Part shown: piece after piece, positions 1-7,610 of the stretch
How positions within the stretch are numbered: position 1 is the first letter of the stretch
Layout: each line of letters opens with the position of its first letter
From: Thermomonas sp.
GTDB lineage: Bacteria; Pseudomonadota; Gammaproteobacteria; Xanthomonadales; Xanthomonadaceae
Length of the DNA: 64,000 nt
NCBI RefSeq assembly: GCF_029945965.1
Contig: NZ_JAQSDO010000020.1
Span: 391,007-455,006, forward strand
Direction: 5' to 3'
Position numbers and translations under genes: made by a program
Notes under the pieces: generated by a model
The model's database searches: none
What the model was told of the DNA's origin: nothing
The model's input: the letters and a program-made list of their open reading frames with translations, nothing else

Positions 1-1
1 G

Positions 2-892
2 GCCGGCCTGGCGCGCTGGCGCGCTGCGCTCGACGCGGTCGGCGTGCACGGCTACGAGGTGCATGGCGAAGCCTTGATGTTGCCGTGGGCGCCGGGCGAA
101 TGGAGCCTGGCGTGGAACGGCAGCGAGGGGTTCGTGCGCAGCGGCGAACTGGAAGCGGCGGCCACCGATTGCGGCGATCACGCCACGCCGCCGTTGTTGT
201 TACGACTGATGCTCGACGAAGCGGCCGCCACTGGCGCCAGTCCGGCCGCGATCGCGCTTTACACGACCGCGCCCGGCGCGGCGCCCGATGCCGAGGCCTG
301 GACACGCCAACTCGGGGTTGCCATGCGCCTGGCCGGCCCCTGGGACTGGCGCACCGCGCCATCCGGCACCGGGGTCTGCCTCACCCAGGAGCGGCAGCGC
401 TGGCGCGCGTTCGCCGGCCTGCCTGCGCGACTGCGGCCGGCCGGCTGGATCCTCGGCACCGCGCTGGCGATCCATGCCGCCGCGCTGGTCGTCGATTGGA
501 CATCACTGGCAAGCGAACAGAGCGCGCTGCGCCAGCAGATGGAATCACGCTTTCGTCGCGTCTTTCCCGATGCGGTCGCGGTGGCGGACCCGGCCCTGCA
601 GATGCGCCGCAAGCTCGCCGAGGCGCGCCATGCCGCCGGCCAGTCCGACAGCGGCGATTTCCTGCCGATGATCGAGCAGGTTGCGACTGCGACCACGGAC
701 CTCCCGGCCGGCGCCGTGCGCACGCTGTCGTACGAAGACGGGCGACTGACGCTTGAACTGGCCAGCGTCGACGCAGCAGGCCTGAGCCGGGTCGCTGCCC
801 GCTTGATGCAGGCCGGGCTGAGCGTCGAACTGCCGCCGGCGTCGACGGGCGCGACGAGCGCAACCGTGGTCATGACGGTGCGCGCGGCATGA
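2..892 (+). CDS. gspL: Type II secretion system protein L (GspL/XpsL), 5'-truncated by window edge
   Basis: The frame is open from base 2, so the true start lies upstream of the window; about 296 residues are visible. GspL is an inner-membrane assembly-platform protein that ties the cytoplasmic ATPase GspE to GspM. One hydrophobic segment (nt about 441-501, within PAGWILGTALAIHAAALVV) separates the end of the cytoplasmic part from a periplasmic ferredoxin-like domain near the C-terminus. The stop overlaps the gspM start as ATGA (889-892), which indicates translational coupling. Identification rests on the topology and on the following gspM and gspN genes; overall sequence conservation in this family is low. 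Confidence 0.85.
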   Translation, partial: AGLARWRAALDAVGVHGYEVHGEALMLPWAPGEWSLAWNGSEGFVRSGELEAAATDCGDHATPPLLLRLMLDEAAATGASPAAIALYTTAPGAAPDAEAWTRQLGVAMRLAGPWDWRTAPSGTGVCLTQERQRWRAFAGLPARLRPAGWILGTALAIHAAALVVDWTSLASEQSALRQQMESRFRRVFPDAVAVADPALQMRRKLAEARHAAGQSDSGDFLPMIEQVATATTDLPAGAVRTLSYEDGRLTLELASVDAAGLSRVAARLMQAGLSVELPPASTGATSATVVMTVRAA

Positions 893-1383
893 GGGCGCAA
901 CTGCGCAAGGCGTGGGAGTCGCGGTCGCCGCGTGACCGGCTGATCATCGCGGCGCTGGCCGTGGTGTTGGGCATTGTCGGGTATGTGGCGTTGGTGCTAT
1001 CGGCGCAGCGTGCCCGCGTGCCGTTGCGCGCGAGCGTCATGAGGCTTCAGGTGGAGGCAAACCGCCTCGATCAGCAAGCGCTCGAATACGCCCACCTGCG
1101 AGCCGCTCCGCCGGCGACCGCCTCCGCCACTGACCTGCGCACGCTGGTACAGGCCCGGATCGAAGATGCGGGGCTGGCGCCGGCGCTGGTGCGGATCGAT
1201 GCACCCGATCCCGACCAGGTGGTGGTGGTATTCGGCGCAGTCGCGTTCGCCGATTGGCTCAAGCTGGTTGTCGGCCTCAAGTCGCAGCAGGTCCGTATGG
1301 ACAGCTGCCGGATCGAGGCGCTGGCCACCTCACCGGGGCAGGTCAGCGTCACCGCGACCATGGTCCGCGCAAGACCGCGATGA
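889..1383 (+). CDS. gspM: Type II secretion system protein M (GspM/XpsM)
   Basis: The protein has 164 residues: a short basic N-terminus, one transmembrane helix (residues about 17-39, LIIAALAVVLGIVGYVALVL) and a periplasmic domain. This is the usual GspM length and shape. GspM partners GspL in the inner-membrane platform of the type II secretion machine. It overlaps gspL by four bases and its stop overlaps the gspN start at 1380. The sequence is weakly conserved, so position and topology carry most of the call. Confidence 0.85.
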   Translation: MRAQLRKAWESRSPRDRLIIAALAVVLGIVGYVALVLSAQRARVPLRASVMRLQVEANRLDQQALEYAHLRAAPPATASATDLRTLVQARIEDAGLAPALVRIDAPDPDQVVVVFGAVAFADWLKLVVGLKSQQVRMDSCRIEALATSPGQVSVTATMVRARPR

Positions 1384-2123
1384 AGCGCTGGATGCTGGTG
1401 GGCGGGCTGGGCGGCTTTTTCGCGCTCGCCCTGATCGCGACCGCTCCGGCGACGCTGCTTGACGCCAAATTGCAGGACGCCAGCAATGGCCGATTGCGCC
1501 TGGCCGAGGCGCGCGGCACGTTGTGGTCGGGCGCGGGCCTGATCGAGATCCGCGACGAACGCGGCCGCTCGGGCTTGGCCAAACCCGTGACCTGGCGTTT
1601 CCTGCCGTTCGCCTTGCTGCGCGCGCGACTCGCGTACGAGGTCGAGCTGGACCATGACTCACGCCCGTTCCCGGTCGCGCTGACCTGGTCGGGGATCGAG
1701 CTTGCTGATGCCGACATCAGCTTGCCGGCCATGGCCCTGGGTCAGGCCGTACCCAAGCTCGCCGCCCTTGGGCTGACCGGCGACATGCACCTGCAGATTC
1801 CGGAGTTCGTCATCGGGCGCAATGCCGTCCGGGGCAGAGCCACCATGCAATGGCGCAATGCCGGCTCGGCCCTGTCGCCGGTGTCGCCGCTGGGCGGCTA
1901 CGAATTGCGCATCAGCGCCGAGGGATCGGCCATCCGCACGGTCCTGCATACGCTACAGGGGCCGCTACAGCTCGACGGGAACGGATTATGGGCCACCGAC
2001 GGCCAGTCCGGGTTCAGTGCCACTGCACGCATGCCAGCGGAGCTGCAACCGCAGCTGGCGCCGTTCCTGCGGCTGATAGCGGTGGAACGCGGCGACGGAA
2101 GTTTCGAGCTGCAGCTCAACTAG
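1380..2123 (+). CDS. gspN: Type II secretion system protein N (GspN/XpsN)
   Basis: The protein has 247 residues with an N-terminal signal-anchor (MKRWMLVGGLGGFFALALIA) followed by a beta-rich periplasmic domain. The start at 1380 (ATGA overlap with gspM) is preferred to an in-frame extension back to 1254 because it places the hydrophobic helix at the N-terminus and continues the coupled gspL-M-N series. GspN is an inner-membrane/periplasmic accessory component. In Xanthomonas xps operons the next gene is the secretin gspD; here none follows, and an unrelated redox operon begins 267 bases downstream. Confidence 0.85.
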   Translation: MKRWMLVGGLGGFFALALIATAPATLLDAKLQDASNGRLRLAEARGTLWSGAGLIEIRDERGRSGLAKPVTWRFLPFALLRARLAYEVELDHDSRPFPVALTWSGIELADADISLPAMALGQAVPKLAALGLTGDMHLQIPEFVIGRNAVRGRATMQWRNAGSALSPVSPLGGYELRISAEGSAIRTVLHTLQGPLQLDGNGLWATDGQSGFSATARMPAELQPQLAPFLRLIAVERGDGSFELQLN

Positions 2124-2390
2124 GGAAGGTCCGGTTGATCGGGCTGGGTCTGGGGACACGGTGCTTGAGCGTTCGGCGTAGGCGGATGATGTCCAAGCGG
2201 GGACCGGCGCAAGACCGTCGCCACATAGGTCTTTCCCATGCTCACTCGCCGATCCGCGATCTGGCGGTTGAAAACCTCGGCGATGGTCCGGCCTCCAAAC
2301 TCCGGAGACTAGGCGTGTAAGGTCAATTCAGTTCCCTGTAACAGGGATACTCTGGTTTCCGTAGAAAAACTGCGACCGAGGAAAGCGTGA
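2124..2390 (+). promoter_or_regulatory. Intergenic region upstream of redox operon with 15-bp palindrome
   Basis: This 267-base gap holds no convincing gene. It contains the palindrome TCCCTGTAACAGGGA at 2333-2347 (six-base arms, three-base spacer) about 45 bases before the first start codon, a plausible operator or promoter-proximal site. A purine-rich CGAGGAAAG at 2377-2385 is the ribosome binding site for the next gene. The base composition falls from the secretion genes towards the operon, so the gap may contain the left junction of the accessory island. No transposase remnant or target duplication could be recognised. Confidence 0.4.
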
Positions 2391-4004
2391 ATGACCCAGC
2401 AGTCGGGTTCCGATGCGTTGGTGGTGGGTGGCGGCTTGGCCGGTATCGTCACGGCCTTGGAACTGCTGCGTGCCGGTCGGCGGGTCACTCTGGTCGATCG
2501 CGACACACCCGAACGCTTTGGCGGGTTGGCATTGTGGGCCTTCGGTGGCATGGCGCTGGTCGGTACACCGCTGCAGGCAGCGAAGAAGATTGCCGATTCG
2601 CCGGAGCGGGCCCTGCGCGACTGGATTCGCTTTGGTGAACTGGATCCCTCCGACCACCACTCGCTTGCGTGGGCTCGTTATTACGCCGAACACTCCTGCA
2701 CCGAAGTGCACGACTGGTTGAAAAACGAAGGCATCAAGTTCATGCCGGCGGTGAATTGGGTGGAGCGTGGGCTGCATGGCGAAGGCAACAGCGTGCCGCG
2801 TTACCACGTGGTGTGGGGCACCTCACGCGAGCTGGTGCGCATCTTGGTGGCGGCGTTGCACTGTGCCAATCGCGATAATCGTTTGACCCTGCTGCATGGT
2901 CATCGAGTCGATCAGTTGCAACAGCAAGCCGGCAAAGTCTGCGGGGTGCTGGCAGTGAACGAAGCCACGGGTGAAACCATTCGCATCAGTACCGATGTCG
3001 TCGTGCTGGCGACCGGCGGTATCAATGGCAGTCACGAAGAATGCCGCGCCAACTGGCCCAGGCAGCGGCCGATGCCCGCCACCATGTTGAACGGCGCACA
3101 TCCCAATGCCGACGGCAAACTGCATCACGAAGTCGCTGATCGGTTCGGTGGCCATATCGTCAATGCGGGCGAAATGTGGAATTACGCCGCCGGTTTCCCG
3201 CATCCATTCCCGCATTTCAATGGCCACGGTTTATCCACAATTCCGTGCAAGTCAGCCCTGTGGCTGAACCACCGTGGCGAACGCATCGGCCCGCAGCCGT
3301 TGGTCACGGGATTCGATACGCATTGGTTGTGTCAGCGCGTTGCCGAGCAGGAAAAGCCCTGGACATGGCACCTGCTGAACTGGCGTATCGCGGCCAGGGA
3401 GTTCGCTATTTCCGGGGCCGAACACAACCAGCGTATCCGCGACAAACAGTTCCCATTGTTCCTGAAAGAACTATTGCTGGGGAATCACCGGTTGGTGAAG
3501 CAAATGGCTGCTGAAAGCCCTTATTTCCTGGCGGCCGATACGCTTGCAGGACTGACCAAAAAAATGAACGCGCTCACCTGCTCGAACGACATTGATCCCA
3601 CGGTGCTGCAAGCTACCGCCGATGCCTTCGATGCCAATTTCGCCAACGGCAACAAACTGGAAAACGACGATCAGATCCGGCGAATCCTGCACGCTCGCCA
3701 ATGGGGACCAGACCGCCTGCGTACCTGCAAGCCGGCACCGTTGCAAAAGCCCGGCGCAGGTCCGTTCATCGCCATCCACATGCAGTTGATTACCCGCAAA
3801 AGTCTGGGTGGTCTACGTACCGACCTGCACAGCCGCGTATTGGGTGCCGATGACCAACCCGTTGCTGGCCTTTACTGCGTGGGCGAAGCCGCCGGTTTTG
3901 GTGGCGGTAATTCCAATGGCAAACGTTCGCTGGAAGGCACTTTCCTGCCGGGTTGCATCCTGACGGCGCGTGCCGCTGCCCGCTGCATTGTTTCAGGGGG
4001 CTGA
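2391..4004 (+). CDS. FAD-binding dehydrogenase (Rv0785/COG3573 type)
   Basis: The protein has 537 residues. The N-terminus carries a dinucleotide-binding GGGLAG motif (residues about 13-18), followed by the RFGGLALWAFGGMALV stretch typical of this family. The C-terminal GLYCVGEAAGFGGGNSNGKRSLEGTF segment is the second FAD-contact region seen in flavoproteins related to fumarate reductase and ketosteroid dehydrogenase. It resembles mycobacterial Rv0785-type proteins along its whole length as I recall them. Substrate unknown. It has a good ribosome binding site (CGAGGAAAG) and is the first gene of a three-gene operon; the next start lies two bases after its stop. GC content is lower than in neighbouring core genes. 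Confidence 0.8.
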   Translation: MTQQSGSDALVVGGGLAGIVTALELLRAGRRVTLVDRDTPERFGGLALWAFGGMALVGTPLQAAKKIADSPERALRDWIRFGELDPSDHHSLAWARYYAEHSCTEVHDWLKNEGIKFMPAVNWVERGLHGEGNSVPRYHVVWGTSRELVRILVAALHCANRDNRLTLLHGHRVDQLQQQAGKVCGVLAVNEATGETIRISTDVVVLATGGINGSHEECRANWPRQRPMPATMLNGAHPNADGKLHHEVADRFGGHIVNAGEMWNYAAGFPHPFPHFNGHGLSTIPCKSALWLNHRGERIGPQPLVTGFDTHWLCQRVAEQEKPWTWHLLNWRIAAREFAISGAEHNQRIRDKQFPLFLKELLLGNHRLVKQMAAESPYFLAADTLAGLTKKMNALTCSNDIDPTVLQATADAFDANFANGNKLENDDQIRRILHARQWGPDRLRTCKPAPLQKPGAGPFIAIHMQLITRKSLGGLRTDLHSRVLGADDQPVAGLYCVGEAAGFGGGNSNGKRSLEGTFLPGCILTARAAARCIVSGG

Positions 4005-4006
4005 TC

Positions 4007-5179
4007 ATGGCGATGAAGATTCCGGTTACCGCTGGCGATTTCCGCGCGCAGGCACGTTCGCAGTTGCCGCGTTTCCTGTTCGACTATCTCGATGGCGGTG
4101 CCAACGATGAACATACCTTGCACGCCAACGAAACTGCCTGGCGCGACGTTACCCTGCGCCAGCGTGTACTGGTGGATGTCGATCAGGTAGATACCTGCAC
4201 GACGCTAGGCGGCCAGGCCTGCGTCATGCCGGTGGTACTGGCGCCAGTGGGGCTGGCAGGCATGATGGCGAAGCGCGGTGAAGTACAGGCCTTGCGCGCC
4301 GCCAATTCCGCTGGCATCCCCTTCACCTTGTCCACCGTGGGCATCTGCCCGTTATCCGAAGTGGAGGCTGCAGCCAGCGCACCATTCTGGTTCCAGTTGT
4401 ACATGATCCGCGACCGCGGTCGGGTCGAGAATTTGCTACATAAAGCCTGGCAGGCCGGCTGCCGCACGCTGGTGTTTACCGTCGACTTGCCAATCCCCGG
4501 CATGCGACACCGCGACACGCGTAATGGGCTGGGGGCAACCGGCCTGCGTGCAACCACACTCCGACTGCAACAGGTATTGAGTCGTCCCAACTGGCTGTGG
4601 AACGTCGCATTACGCGGAGGCCCGCTCACCTTCGGCAATCTGAGTGAAGCTGTGCCAGGCGCACGCAATCTGGATGCCTTCAAGGCCTGGGTCGATTCGC
4701 AATTCGATCCGACCGTCACCTGGGTCGACATTGCCTGGCTGCGCCAGCATTGGCAGGGCACGCTAATCCTGAAAGGCATTCTGGAAGCCGAAGATGCCCG
4801 CCATGCCGTGCAAGTCGGTGCCGATGGCATCGTGGTGTCCAACCACGGAGGTCGCCAGCTCGATGGCGTGGCCGCAACCGCCAGCAAACTGCCAGCCATT
4901 GTGGCTGCGGTGGGCGGGCAAACCGAGATACTGGTCGATGGCGGCATCCGCAGCGGGGTAGACGTATTCCGCGCTCTGGCACTAGGGGCCAGCGGCGTGA
5001 TGATCGGCCGCCCGTGGGCATGGGCGCTGGCCGCGGCAGGTGAAACCGGTATCACTGATTTGCTGCAAAGCTGGCAGCAAGAACTGCGGCTGGCCATGAT
5101 GATGACCGGCGTCACTGAAATCGCCAGCATTGGATGTGCTCAACTGGATCACGTATCCGAATTTCCGGCAGGGAAATAG
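4007..5179 (+). CDS. FMN-dependent alpha-hydroxyacid dehydrogenase (LldD/MdlB family)
   Basis: The protein has 390 residues, the usual length. The start at 4007 is chosen because GGGGG lies six to seven bases upstream; an in-frame extension to 3953 would run into the previous gene. Visible active-site features are the N-terminal DYLDGGANDE, FQLYM (Gln and Tyr of the FMN site), TVDLPIPGMRHRD, the FMN-contacting Lys in LILKGIL, the catalytic SNHGGRQLDG (His base plus Arg), and DGGIRSGVDVFRALALGA for phosphate binding. These proteins oxidise L-2-hydroxy acids (lactate, mandelate, glycolate) to 2-oxo acids. Which one is used here cannot be told. The partner ThDP gene starts three bases after its stop. 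Confidence 0.88.
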   Translation: MAMKIPVTAGDFRAQARSQLPRFLFDYLDGGANDEHTLHANETAWRDVTLRQRVLVDVDQVDTCTTLGGQACVMPVVLAPVGLAGMMAKRGEVQALRAANSAGIPFTLSTVGICPLSEVEAAASAPFWFQLYMIRDRGRVENLLHKAWQAGCRTLVFTVDLPIPGMRHRDTRNGLGATGLRATTLRLQQVLSRPNWLWNVALRGGPLTFGNLSEAVPGARNLDAFKAWVDSQFDPTVTWVDIAWLRQHWQGTLILKGILEAEDARHAVQVGADGIVVSNHGGRQLDGVAATASKLPAIVAAVGGQTEILVDGGIRSGVDVFRALALGASGVMIGRPWAWALAAAGETGITDLLQSWQQELRLAMMMTGVTEIASIGCAQLDHVSEFPAGK

Positions 5180-5181
5180 CG

Positions 5182-6840
5182 ATGAAAAATGGTGCACAAG
5201 CCCTGATGAAAACCCTGGTCGATGCCGGGATTGAAGTGTGCTTCAGCAATCCCGGTACCAGCGAAATGCACTTCGTGGCCGCCCTCGACGGCGAACCCAA
5301 GATGAAAGCCGTATTGGCACTGTTCGAAGGGGTTGCCACCGGCGCGGCCGACGGTTATGCACGCATGGCCGACAAGCCGGCCGCCACCCTCCTGCACCTG
5401 GGGTGTGGCCTGGGTAACGGTTTGGCCAACCTGCATAACGCCCGCAAAGGCAAAGTGCCGATGGTCAATATTGTTGGGGATCATGCGACTTACCATGTGC
5501 AGTACGACGCGCAATTGCAGTCGGATATTGAAACCGTCGCGCGCAACGTATCGCCCGGTTTCGTGCGCACGTCCCAAAGCACTGCCGAGCTGTGCCGGGA
5601 CGCTGCCGATGCCATCGTGGCTGCACGCGGCTTTCCCGGTTCGGTGGCGACGCTGATCCTGCCAGCGGATGTGTCGTGGGGTGAAGGTGGCGTGCCCTGT
5701 GTGGTGCCACCGCAAGCACCTGCGCCAGTCGCCGACGATGCGGTCGTTGACGCCATCACCGCTGCCATTCGTTCAGGCGGTAAAACCGCGCTGTTAATGG
5801 GTGGTCGTTCGCTGCGTGAACCCAGCCTGCTGGCCGCGGCCAAGCTTGTCGCCCATAGCGGCGTCAAGCTGTTCGCCGAAACCTTCCCCACCCGTATCGA
5901 GCGCGGCGCTGGCTTGCCGGCAGTGGAGCGCATTGCCTACTTCGCCGAACTGGCCGGCGTGCAACTTGCCGATGTGGAGCACCTGATCCTGGTCGACTGC
6001 AAAGCGCCGGTGTCGTTCTTTGCCTACCCCGGCAAAAAAAGCTACATCACCCCCGACACCTGCACAGTGCACACACTGGCGACCCCCGAACAAGACACGG
6101 CCGCCAGCCTCAACAAACTGGTGCAAGCCTTGGGTGCAGCGAGTGCGCTCCCACGATTGCAGGCGGCCCAGCGCCCCAGTCGTCCGCGTGGCCGTTTGAC
6201 CGCTGAAAAAGTGTGCAAAGCCGTTGGCCACCTCTTGCCGGACAACGCCATCATCATCGACGAGGCCATTACCTCCGGCCTGATGCTCAATGTCATGACT
6301 GCCGGTTGCCCGCGTCACGACATGATCTCGCTCACCGGTGGCGCCATTGGCCAAGGGCTGCCGAATGCCGTGGGTGCGGCCATCGCCTGCCCTGATCGAC
6401 AAGTGCTGGCGCTGATAGGTGATGGTACCGCCATGTACACCATTCAATCGGTGTGGACCATGGCGCGCGAAAAGTTGAATGTCACCAGTATTATCTTCAA
6501 CAACGCGTCGTATTCGGTGCTGAATATCGAGTTGGAGCGCGTTGGCGCCGACAGTATTGGGGAAAAAGCCAAATCCCAGCTTGACCTGCATGGTCCAGTG
6601 CTGAACTTTGCCCAGCTCGCGCAAGGCATGGGCGTGCATGGCGTGCGCGTCAGCACCGCCGAAGAAATGAACAAGGCGCTGGAATACGCCTTGGCCAATC
6701 CCGGCCCACACCTGATCGAAGCCATGGTCCCGGAATCATTGAACGGCGTGAAACGCAAGATATTGCCGTGGGTGTTGCGTTCGTTGCCGAGCCTGCCGTT
6801 GTCGGTCACGCGGGCGCTGAAAATGAAAATCGCACCCTGA
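5182..6840 (+). CDS. ThDP-dependent acetolactate synthase-like/decarboxylase enzyme (IlvX type)
   Basis: The protein has 552 residues. The N-terminus (CFSNPGTSEMHFVAALDG) and the ThDP-activating Glu in LFEGVATGAADGYARM identify the pyrimidine domain. The GDGTAMYTIQSVW...NNASY region is the Mg-ThDP motif. It resembles IlvX and benzoylformate-decarboxylase relatives more than biosynthetic IlvB, and no small subunit lies nearby. The start at 5182 follows AGGGAAATAGCG. The last 30 or so residues (after LIEAMVPESLNG) form a basic/hydrophobic tail not expected for IlvX, possibly a membrane-associating helix. Paired with the FMN enzyme upstream, a route hydroxyacid to oxoacid to decarboxylated product is plausible but inferred. 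Confidence 0.82.
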   Translation: MKNGAQALMKTLVDAGIEVCFSNPGTSEMHFVAALDGEPKMKAVLALFEGVATGAADGYARMADKPAATLLHLGCGLGNGLANLHNARKGKVPMVNIVGDHATYHVQYDAQLQSDIETVARNVSPGFVRTSQSTAELCRDAADAIVAARGFPGSVATLILPADVSWGEGGVPCVVPPQAPAPVADDAVVDAITAAIRSGGKTALLMGGRSLREPSLLAAAKLVAHSGVKLFAETFPTRIERGAGLPAVERIAYFAELAGVQLADVEHLILVDCKAPVSFFAYPGKKSYITPDTCTVHTLATPEQDTAASLNKLVQALGAASALPRLQAAQRPSRPRGRLTAEKVCKAVGHLLPDNAIIIDEAITSGLMLNVMTAGCPRHDMISLTGGAIGQGLPNAVGAAIACPDRQVLALIGDGTAMYTIQSVWTMAREKLNVTSIIFNNASYSVLNIELERVGADSIGEKAKSQLDLHGPVLNFAQLAQGMGVHGVRVSTAEEMNKALEYALANPGPHLIEAMVPESLNGVKRKILPWVLRSLPSLPLSVTRALKMKIAP

Positions 6841-6881
6841 TCTTGTTGCTCCGGCAATACCTAAAAATGGCAAGGACGCGG

Positions 6882-6932
6882 AAAACGGGGTCTTGTTCAC
6901 TTACTGCTCAAGTGAGCCTGACCCCGGTTTTG
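6882..6932. terminator. GGGGTC/GACCCC inverted repeat, likely bidirectional terminator
   Basis: AAAACGGGGTC (6882-6892) pairs with GACCCCGGTTTT (6920-6931) with one bulge, with a second inner pairing of GTTCAC and GTGAGC. T-rich sequence follows on the plus strand, so it fits as a terminator for the ThDP gene. It also supplies the last 11 or so codons and the stop of the convergent XRE gene. The GGGGTCAG core recurs near apaH (54508-54632), which suggests a dispersed repeat family. Confidence 0.5.
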
Positions 6933-7329
6933 TTTTGAATCCGATCCCCCCGCGCCTGGTTCTGCGCCGGCTTGCGTGAAGGGTTTCCACCAGCTCGACC
7001 ACAAGCTGCTGCGGCTTGCGCGGTAATTCGCGGAACATGGCCAGCAGTTCGCGTTCCTGGGGCACTTCCACGAGTTCTGCATCCGCAGCCGGGATATCGG
7101 CCCACTGGTCGGCATCGGGAGACATCGCGCCCCGGCCAGTCCCAAGCCATTCGAATGAAATTCCGCAGGCCTTGGCAATCCCGATGAGGTTTTGCAATGA
7201 AGGCTGGATATCGTTCACGGATTCCCAGTTCGAGACTGCGCTGCGCCGGACTTGAAGCAGTTCTGCCAACGTTGCCTGGGACAGGCCGGCCTTGCGCCTG
7301 GCGCGTCGAATGCGTTCCGCCATCTTCAT
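6901..7329 (-). CDS. XRE-family helix-turn-helix transcriptional regulator
   Basis: The protein has 142 residues. The N-terminal HTH_3 domain (about residues 3-58) reads IRRARRKAGLSQATLAELLQ and SAVSNWESVNDIQPSLQNLI, the classic Cro/C1 fold. The C-terminal half is hydrophilic and has no recognised domain; it may mediate dimerisation. The start at 7329 has AAGGA seven bases upstream; an extension to 7464 would begin inside the palindrome-rich promoter region. The final residues (KTKPGSGSLEQ) are encoded by a GGGGTCAG repeat. It is convergent with the redox operon and may regulate it or itself; this is inferred from position only. Confidence 0.8.
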   Translation of the reverse strand: MKMAERIRRARRKAGLSQATLAELLQVRRSAVSNWESVNDIQPSLQNLIGIAKACGISFEWLGTGRGAMSPDADQWADIPAADAELVEVPQERELLAMFRELPRKPQQLVVELVETLHASRRRTRRGGIGFKTKPGSGSLEQ

Positions 7330-7610
7330 TGTTTTGTCCTTAGGACAGCTCAGCTGTCCGCCATCAATATTGGCATCAAGTTGTACAAGAATGCTGTCTT
7401 CAATCGAATTGACAAGAATTAAAATGACAGTTAGAGACAATGACAGTAATTCTGTCATCTCCACCCAGTATTCGTGAATGCGATTTCAAAGCAAGCTACA
7501 GGCGAAGGGTTGACAGGGAGGTCGGCCCGCCATGACAAGAAGGCGTCCAATAAATGGTGTCAAGGACATCAGCCTTTGAAAGCGACGGGACCTTCCAATC
7601 TGAGCAAGTG
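7330..7610 (-). promoter_or_regulatory. AT-rich promoter/operator region of XRE gene
   Basis: This gap between the XRE start and the recQ stop is clearly AT-richer than its surroundings. It contains a perfect palindrome GGACAGCT-C-AGCTGTCC (7343-7359) just upstream of the XRE Shine-Dalgarno, TTGTACAA at 7381-7388, and ATGACAG at 7424-7430 and 7440-7446 with its inverse CTGTCAT at 7452-7458 (ATGACAG-TAATT-CTGTCAT). The shared half-site ACAG/CTGT suggests multiple operators for autoregulation. A TTGACA at 7409-7414 reads on the plus strand. From 7460 to 7610 nothing recognisable was seen. Confidence 0.5.

Noticed and set aside
1850-2320. Open plus-strand frame covering the gspN end and the downstream gap
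   Set aside because: It overlaps gspN in another frame, has no ribosome binding site and no recognisable domain.
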